Origin: Limiplasma sp964504385
GTDB lineage: Bacteria > Bacillota > Clostridia > Christensenellales > Aristaeellaceae
Assembly (NCBI GenBank): GCA_964504385.1
Contig: CAZDEF010000052.1
Location: 1-17,990, forward strand
Reading direction: 5' to 3'
DNA: 17,990 nt
Of the stretch, positions 14,235 through 17,990 are shown in pieces (within the stretch, counting starts at the first letter, position 1; each line of letters starts with the position of its first letter). The notes beneath the pieces were generated by a model, which was not told the DNA's origin, did not search any database, and worked only from the letters and a program-made list of their open reading frames with translations. Made by a program: the position numbers and the translations under genes.

Positions 14235-15065
14235 ATGAACGGCATGGATCTGGTGGTTAAGATCGGCAGCATGGCGCTGATCCAGAAGGAAGAAAACGAG
14301 ATCGATTACAACATCTTTCAGCGGCTGGGCGGCGATCTGCGGCCCGGCATGATCCTGGTGACCAGCGGCGCGGCGGAGATCGGCCGGCTGGATTACATGC
14401 ACCGCACCGGCCGCGAGCTGGGCGGCCTCACCGAGGAGGACAAGGCCGATTATGCCGCGCAGGGGCAGACCATCCTCATGAACAGCTATCGCCAGTTCGT
14501 GCGCCCGGAGGTGGGCATCCGGCAGGTGCTGGTGGAGCATAATCACTTTAACGATCCCATGCGCCGCGAGCATATCCGCCGCCTGCTGCTGCGCGCCGCC
14601 CAGCAGGGCGTGGTGCCCATCATCAATTACAACGACCCCGTCAGCGACGAGGAAGTGCGCAAGATGGAGCTGGCCAGCCGCCGCGCCGTGGGCGAGGACG
14701 TGGTGGAATGCGTGGATAACGACGAGACCGCCGAGGTGGTGGCCAAGCTGGTGGGCGCGAAGAACCTCATCCTGCTGACCAGCACCAACGGCATCTATCT
14801 GGACCGGCACGACCCCGACACGCTGGTGCGGCTGGTGACCGGCGGCACCGTGGCGGAGGTGCGCCGCAAGGTGGACGAGCTGATGGAGCACTGCTCCGGC
14901 GCAAGCCGCGCCGGGGCCAACGGCGCGCGCGCCAAGCTGGCCTTCGCCATGCGCGCTGTGGAAAACGGCACCAATGTGGTCATCGGCCACGCCAGATATC
15001 ACATCGGCGATCTGCTGGCCGGCCGCGTTCCCTGCACCCGTCTGGGCGTGGGCATGGAGGCGTGA
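14235..15065 (+). CDS. Amino-acid-kinase-family protein (glutamate 5-kinase-like)
   Basis: 276 residues, ATG 14235 with AAAGAAGG ten bases upstream. Fold signatures match glutamate 5-kinase: VVKIGSMAL (7-15) for the phosphate loop, VTSGAAEIG (42-50), AAQGQTILMNSY, VDNDETAEVVAKLVGAKNLILLTSTNGIY (160-188) for the nucleotide side, and ASRAGANGARAKLAFAMRAVENG for the substrate loop (GTGGMxTKLxAA in ProB). It lacks the C-terminal PUA domain of long ProB proteins, and several signature positions differ (GSSxL reads GSMAL; GTGGM reads SRAGA). No proA is nearby. It may be a short glutamate 5-kinase or another acid-phosphorylating kinase of the family. The stop overlaps the region of the next gene's RBS, so the genes are coupled. 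Confidence 0.8.
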   Translation: MNGMDLVVKIGSMALIQKEENEIDYNIFQRLGGDLRPGMILVTSGAAEIGRLDYMHRTGRELGGLTEEDKADYAAQGQTILMNSYRQFVRPEVGIRQVLVEHNHFNDPMRREHIRRLLLRAAQQGVVPIINYNDPVSDEEVRKMELASRRAVGEDVVECVDNDETAEVVAKLVGAKNLILLTSTNGIYLDRHDPDTLVRLVTGGTVAEVRRKVDELMEHCSGASRAGANGARAKLAFAMRAVENGTNVVIGHARYHIGDLLAGRVPCTRLGVGMEA

Positions 15066-15067
15066 GC

Positions 15068-15544
15068 ATGACCAACGATACGCTGTGGCTCGTCATCACC
15101 CTTGTGGGCGCGCTGGGCTGCGCGGTGTGCGGCCTGGGCCTGCGCCAGCTGCACCGCCGCCTGCGGGCGGTGGATGCGCATTTTCAAAGCCCGCAGCTGC
15201 GTTTCCGCTACACGGCGCATGAAGCCGCCGCCCAGCTGGATACACTGGGAGAGGGCGGCCGCGCGCTGATGGATCGCTTCAGCCTGTTGATGGCGCCCAT
15301 GCTGGCGGAGATCCTGCTGGTGCTGCTGGCCGTCAGCCGCAATGCTGCCCAGCTGGCGTGGATGCGCGCCGCCATGATGGGGCTGAGCGGCCTCATCTGC
15401 CTGTGCGGTCTGGCCGAAACGCTGCTGGTGCGGCTGGGCACATTCCGCCCCGCCAGCTGCCTGAGCCGGTTGAAGTGGGGCGCGTTCGCACTGTGGACGC
15501 TGGGCATGTTCGCAGGGCTGTTCCTGCAGAGCGCCGCGCTGTAG
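15068..15544 (+). CDS. Hypothetical membrane protein, four TM segments
   Basis: 158 residues. Start ATG 15068, with GGAGG seven bases upstream inside the end of the kinase gene; a GTG at 15062 is too close to the RBS. Hydrophobic segments: LWLVITLVGALGCAVCGLGL at the N-terminus, then a polar ~45-residue loop with basic LHRRLRA, then LLMAPMLAEILLVLLAVS, MMGLSGLICLCGLAETLLV, and FALWTLGMFAGLFLQSAAL at the very end. I do not recognise a family. The two-base gap to the kinase gene makes co-expression nearly certain; the LbH gene follows 48 bases later. Confidence 0.85.
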   Translation: MTNDTLWLVITLVGALGCAVCGLGLRQLHRRLRAVDAHFQSPQLRFRYTAHEAAAQLDTLGEGGRALMDRFSLLMAPMLAEILLVLLAVSRNAAQLAWMRAAMMGLSGLICLCGLAETLLVRLGTFRPASCLSRLKWGAFALWTLGMFAGLFLQSAAL

Positions 15545-15592
15545 CGCGCCCAAACCCTCCGGAAGGAAAGAACGGAAAGGAAGGGAAGGACC

Positions 15593-16252
15593 ATGCTGAC
15601 CATTGCCGATCTGTACGATCTGGAACATACCCTGGCGGCGGACTATCTGCGCCGCTTCATCTACCCGTGGGAGGCGCTCAAGGGCATCCGCGAGATGATC
15701 GCCGCGCTGGGCCAAACGCTCTCCCCCGAGGAGTACGACCAGCCCGCGCCGCAGGTGTGGGTGCACCGCACGGCCGTCGTGGCCCCCACGGCGTTTCTGG
15801 GCGCGCCCTGCATCATCGGCCCGGAGACCGAGGTGCGCCACGGCGCGTTCGTGCGCGGCAGCGCGCTGGTGGGCGCGGGCTGCGTGGTGGGCAATTCCGT
15901 GGAGCTGAAGAACGTCATCCTGTTTGACCATGTGCAGGCCCCGCACTACAACTATGTGGGCGACAGCATTCTGGGCTACCGCTCGCACATGGGTGCGGGC
16001 AGCATCGCCAGCAATCTCAAAAGCGACAAAACGCCGGTGACGGTGCGCATGGGCGACGAGGCCATCCCCACCGGCCTGAAGAAAATGGGCGCCATGCTGG
16101 GCGACTATGCGGAGGTGGGCAGCAACAGCGTGCTCAACCCCGGCACGGTCATCGGGCGCGGCAGCCAGATCTACCCGCTCAGCTGCGTGCGCGGCGTGGT
16201 GCCGCCGGGCAGCATCTGGAAGACCGGTGGCGTCATCGTGCCAAAGCGCTGA
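15593..16252 (+). CDS. Left-handed beta-helix (hexapeptide repeat) transferase-like protein
   Basis: 219 residues, ATG 15593 after a purine-rich AAGGAAGGGAAGG. Residues ~55-215 are hexapeptide repeats forming a left-handed beta-helix: VWVHRTAVVAPTAFLGAPCI, VRHGAFVRGSALVGAGCVVG, SHMGAGSIASNLKSDK, MLGDYAEVGSNSVLNPGTVI. YNYVGDSILG and GAGSIASNLKSD recall the acetyltransferase half of GlmU. There is no N-terminal pyrophosphorylase domain, although such proteins are often labelled UDP-GlcNAc pyrophosphorylase. The likely role is acyl or acetyl transfer to a sugar nucleotide or other small substrate; the missing uridylyl domain rules out a bifunctional GlmU. Third gene of the group. Confidence 0.87.
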   Translation: MLTIADLYDLEHTLAADYLRRFIYPWEALKGIREMIAALGQTLSPEEYDQPAPQVWVHRTAVVAPTAFLGAPCIIGPETEVRHGAFVRGSALVGAGCVVGNSVELKNVILFDHVQAPHYNYVGDSILGYRSHMGAGSIASNLKSDKTPVTVRMGDEAIPTGLKKMGAMLGDYAEVGSNSVLNPGTVIGRGSQIYPLSCVRGVVPPGSIWKTGGVIVPKR

Positions 16253-16272
16253 GTGCGCCGTCCGCGCTGAAA

Positions 16273-16305
16273 ATCATTGACACGCTGCGCTTTCAATGAT
16301 AATAT
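16273..16305 (+). promoter_or_regulatory. Promoter within an inverted repeat, upstream of the signal peptidase gene
   Basis: TTGACA (16277-16282), 17-bp spacer, TAATAT (16300-16305), or GATAAT at 16298 with a 15-bp spacer. An 8-bp perfect inverted repeat, ATCATTGA (16273-16280) and TCAATGAT (16293-16300), has one arm over the -35 and the other reaching the -10. Such a layout is typical of a repressor operator. Confidence 0.6.
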
Positions 16306-16320
16306 GATTGGGTGTGCTGT

Positions 16321-16345
16321 GCAGGAAAAGACAGTTTTCTCCTGC
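16321..16345 (+). other. Leader hairpin before the signal peptidase gene
   Basis: GCAGGA (16321-16326) pairs with TCCTGC (16340-16345), extended inward by AAA/TTT around a small loop. No U-run follows, so it is not a terminator. It lies in a ~105-nt untranslated leader. Function unknown; it could be a coincidental structure. Confidence 0.35.
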
Positions 16346-16417
16346 ATGCTGCGCCGGTGATGAATCCTCCTGCAAGCCCCGGCTTCAGGATGCAAGAAAG
16401 AGGCTTACAGGACTGTG

Positions 16418-17071
16418 ATGAAGCTCATTCACAAACTGTGGAATTTTCTGACCACGCTGCTGGTGGTGGCCATGGTGCTCATGGCGGTGCTGCTGGTGGG
16501 CGTGCGGCTGGTGGGGCTCACGCCGTATGCGGTGCTGTCCGGCTCCATGGAGCCGACCTACCATGTGGGATCCCTCATTTATGTGCGCGAGATCGAGCCC
16601 TACGACATCCGCGTGGGCACGCCCATCACCTTTGTGGTGAATGAGGATCTGCTGCTGGCCACGCACCGCGTGGTGGACATAGACATCGAGACCACACGCA
16701 TCGAGCCCATGCTGGACGAAAACGGCCAGCAGATGAAGGACGCCGACGGCAACCCCATGGGCGAGGAAGTGCAGCTGGAGGAATTCGACTACTACTTCTA
16801 CACCAAGGGCGATGCGAACGATGCGATGGACGGCGCGCGGGTCTACCACAAGAACGTGGTGGGTGCGCCGGTGTTTTCCATCCCGTATCTGGGGTATTTG
16901 TCCAACTGGCTGCAAACGCGCGAAGGCATGATCATGGGCGGCGCGATCGCGCTGGTGATCCTCATGTTCACCTTCATGCCGGATCTGCTGAACGCGGTGG
17001 ACGACGATCCCAAGAAGAAAAAAAAGAAAAAGCGCAAGCGGAAAAAGGCAAAGCGCGCCACGCAGGAATAA
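16418..17071 (+). CDS. sipW: Signal peptidase I, archaeal/ER (SipW-like) type
   Basis: 217 residues from ATG 16418 (ACAGGA upstream; a GTG at 16415 is possible). TM1 lies at about 10-32. The catalytic Ser43 is in SGSMEPTYHVGS, and the second catalytic position is His83 in LLATHRVVDI, where bacterial-type enzymes have Lys; this defines the ER/SipW class. TM2 is at about 168-190 (MIMGGAIALVILMFTFMP). The C-terminus is a run of about 17 mostly Lys/Arg residues (196-212), probably cytoplasmic and membrane-hugging. SipW-type enzymes process particular exported proteins such as TasA/camelysin matrix proteins or pilins; no such substrate gene is beside it. It has its own promoter. Confidence 0.92.
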   Translation: MKLIHKLWNFLTTLLVVAMVLMAVLLVGVRLVGLTPYAVLSGSMEPTYHVGSLIYVREIEPYDIRVGTPITFVVNEDLLLATHRVVDIDIETTRIEPMLDENGQQMKDADGNPMGEEVQLEEFDYYFYTKGDANDAMDGARVYHKNVVGAPVFSIPYLGYLSNWLQTREGMIMGGAIALVILMFTFMPDLLNAVDDDPKKKKKKKRKRKKAKRATQE

Positions 17072-17111
17072 GGAATGCGGAAAGGATCCGATGCAGGAAT
17101 GAAGGGTTCCT

Positions 17112-17150
17112 ATTTGTTGCTTCGAGCATACTGTGCTTGAAGCAACAAAT
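17112..17150. repeat. 17-bp inverted repeat with 5-base spacer
   Basis: ATTTGTTGCTTCGAGCA (17112-17128) and TGCTTGAAGCAACAAAT (17134-17150) pair fully, with one G-U pair in RNA. No T-run follows on either strand within ten bases; T7 begins at 17178. It lies 41 bases after the signal peptidase stop. It could be a factor-assisted terminator, a protein-binding site or a mobile-element relic. Confidence 0.7.
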
Positions 17151-17230
17151 GGGGAGGCGCTTCACATGCGGCGGGTCTTTTTTTGAGCTTCTTTTCTTAT
17201 TAAGCGGGTTGCGCTGGCACGCGGGGGGTA

Positions 17231-17266
17231 GGCTGCTCCCCTTGCAGGGGGAGCGGTGAAGCAGCC
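17231..17266. repeat. GC-rich palindromic unit, REP-like
   Basis: GCTCCCC (17235-17241) pairs with GGGGAGC (17248-17254), and GGCTGC (17231-17236) can alternatively pair with GCAGCC (17261-17266). The wording resembles the dispersed GC-rich intergenic palindromes of gut Clostridia (from memory). The whole stretch 17072-17472 has no gene I can support. Confidence 0.45.
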
Positions 17267-17350
17267 CGCTCCGCTAGGGCCAGAGGGATGTCGGGGGGGA
17301 CCCCGCACCGTTCCCCCTGATTTCCTTGGCCGCCGGAGGCACCCCTGTTC

Positions 17351-17468
17351 CGCGTAAATAGTAGCTGTAAGGACGCGTCAAGCATGCCGCCGCAAAGCAC
17401 TTCTCTTGTATCCTGCGCACAAACAATCGCTGTAGAGAAAGCGCCAGCATGCCCCCGCAAAGCACTTC
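17351..17468. repeat. Two degenerate tandem copies, 53 bp each, period 65
   Basis: Copies at 17351-17403 and 17416-17468. Their last 23 bases differ at one position (AGCATGCCGCCGCAAAGCAC and AGCATGCCCCCGCAAAGCAC, both then TTC); overall about 39 of 53 match. Open frames across them on the minus strand (Cys-rich, repetitive) have no RBS and no known similarity, so I treat them as non-coding. They lie just after the stop of the leftward permease gene. Confidence 0.7.
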
Positions 17469-17472
17469 CCCC

Positions 17473-17990
17473 TCAGTCTGCGCTGCTCCCCCTCTTCCCT
17501 TTGAACACCGCCGCCACCTTTGCGTACATTCGGCGGCGTTTTTCTTTGGCTTCCAGGCGTTCGCCTAAGTCGCGCGCGCCTACTCCGTATACCAAATACA
17601 GGATCAGTCCGCTCACCAGCATGATGAATACTGTGGAGGCGCAGCGGCGGCCGGAGGCGTTCACGTTGTAGCCGTCGCGGCCCTCCTCGGCGCACATGTT
17701 CTGGATGACCATCGCGTAGCTCTTGCCGTAGCTGGAGTGGAAGGTGGCGCTCATGTCGTATTCCGTGAACAGCGCGTTGAAGTTCAGCGCAAAGACCGCC
17801 AGCACGCTGGGCAGCACGATGGGCAGCTTCACCTTCAGGAAGGTGAACAGGCTGCTCGCGCCCAGGTTCTTCGCCGCTTCCTCCAGCTCCTCGTCAATGG
17901 CGTAGAAGGCCGCCTTGATCATGCGCAGCGCAAAGGGCAGCTTCACCACCGTGTAGGCCATTACGATCAGGAAGCGCACATTCTCGCGGT
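17473..17990 (-). CDS. ABC transporter permease, ferric-iron/polyamine type (partial, 5' end outside window)
   Basis: The frame is open through the right edge (…RENVRFLIVMAYTVVKLPFALRMI), so only the last ~172 residues are here. The EAA loop is EEAAKNLGASSLFTFLKVKLPIVLPSV, followed by a TM segment (AVFALNFNALFTEYDM), a soluble loop with SYGKSYAMVIQNM, the final TM STVFIMLVSGLILYLVYG, and a basic tail (EKRRRMYAKVAAVFKGKR). The wording around TEYDMSATFH fits the permease half of AfuB/FbpB-like Fe3+ or related importers; sugar-type permeases of this window differ. Substrate is uncertain. Its stop codon at 17473-17475 is followed by repeats and no clear terminator. Confidence 0.85.
   Translation of the reverse strand, partial: RENVRFLIVMAYTVVKLPFALRMIKAAFYAIDEELEEAAKNLGASSLFTFLKVKLPIVLPSVLAVFALNFNALFTEYDMSATFHSSYGKSYAMVIQNMCAEEGRDGYNVNASGRRCASTVFIMLVSGLILYLVYGVGARDLGERLEAKEKRRRMYAKVAAVFKGKRGSSAD

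Noticed and set aside
14019..15988. Two long minus-strand frames, rich in His/Ala/Gln, opposite the kinase and beta-helix genes
   Set aside because: Composition is typical of antisense reading of GC-rich genes; no RBS or domain.
17200..17465. Small Cys-rich repetitive proteins on the minus strand
   Set aside because: Overlapping frames in several phases, no RBS, and their repetition is explained by the DNA repeat.
17350..17470. CRISPR array
   Set aside because: Only two degenerate copies, unequal conservation along the unit, no further repeats and no cas genes.

Overview
The window looks like a piece of chromosome from an anaerobic, gut-type Bacillota (Clostridia) with fairly high GC. Grounds: AGGAGG-type ribosome binding sites before nearly every gene, consensus sigma-A promoters, YtcQ/YteP/YtcP-type sugar transport genes, membrane-anchored AraC regulators, and an archaeal/ER-type (SipW-like) signal peptidase with a His in place of the usual Lys. 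This placement is inference; no rRNA or other taxonomic marker is present.

Region 1 (1-3262) is an accessory island bounded by decayed mobile DNA. On its left is an internally deleted tyrosine integrase (90-~386). On its right is a frameshifted 3' scrap of an IS3-family transposase (3093-3262). Between them, on the minus strand, is a compact operon: a perfect consensus promoter (2917-2945); a leader of about 115 nt closed by a 17-bp inverted repeat whose 5' arm starts at the predicted transcription start (2796-2913); a 125-codon NERD-family nuclease gene (2389-2766); a 646-residue reverse transcriptase with a YADD active site and a C-terminal extension of about 360 residues I cannot assign (442-2382); and an intrinsic terminator (381-420). 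RNA leader, small effector-like gene and RT in that order resemble a retron or a defence-associated RT system. The RT lacks the textbook retron motifs (VTG reads VLG; NAxxH reads CLEKH) and I know of no described system pairing this RT type with a NERD protein. This is the best candidate for an undescribed system here.

Region 2 (3270-14079) is a carbohydrate utilisation locus built as two divergent units around a control region at 7296-7520. Leftward: a xylose-isomerase-like TIM-barrel protein, a Gfo/Idh/MocA oxidoreductase, a NagA-like deacetylase and a ROK sugar kinase, tightly spaced or overlapping. Rightward: a soluble cupin-AraC regulator overlapping by ATGA with a two-TM AraC regulator, then an ABC importer (solute-binding protein, two permeases). 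A strong hairpin between the binding-protein gene and the permease genes probably sets their ratio. The first permease is frameshifted near its C-terminus, apparently by loss of one copy of a 7-bp tandem repeat. The substrate is probably an N-acetylated amino-sugar-containing oligosaccharide (inference from NagA plus ROK plus oxidoreductase plus isomerase).

Region 3 (14162-17071) is ordinary: an amino-acid-kinase-family (ProB-like) protein, a four-TM hypothetical protein, a left-handed beta-helix transferase-like protein, and a SipW-type signal peptidase with its own promoter embedded in an inverted repeat. Region 4 (17072-17472) is a repeat-rich intergenic stretch with a long hairpin, a GC-rich palindrome and a degenerate tandem repeat. 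The window ends inside a leftward ABC permease gene of the ferric-iron/polyamine type.
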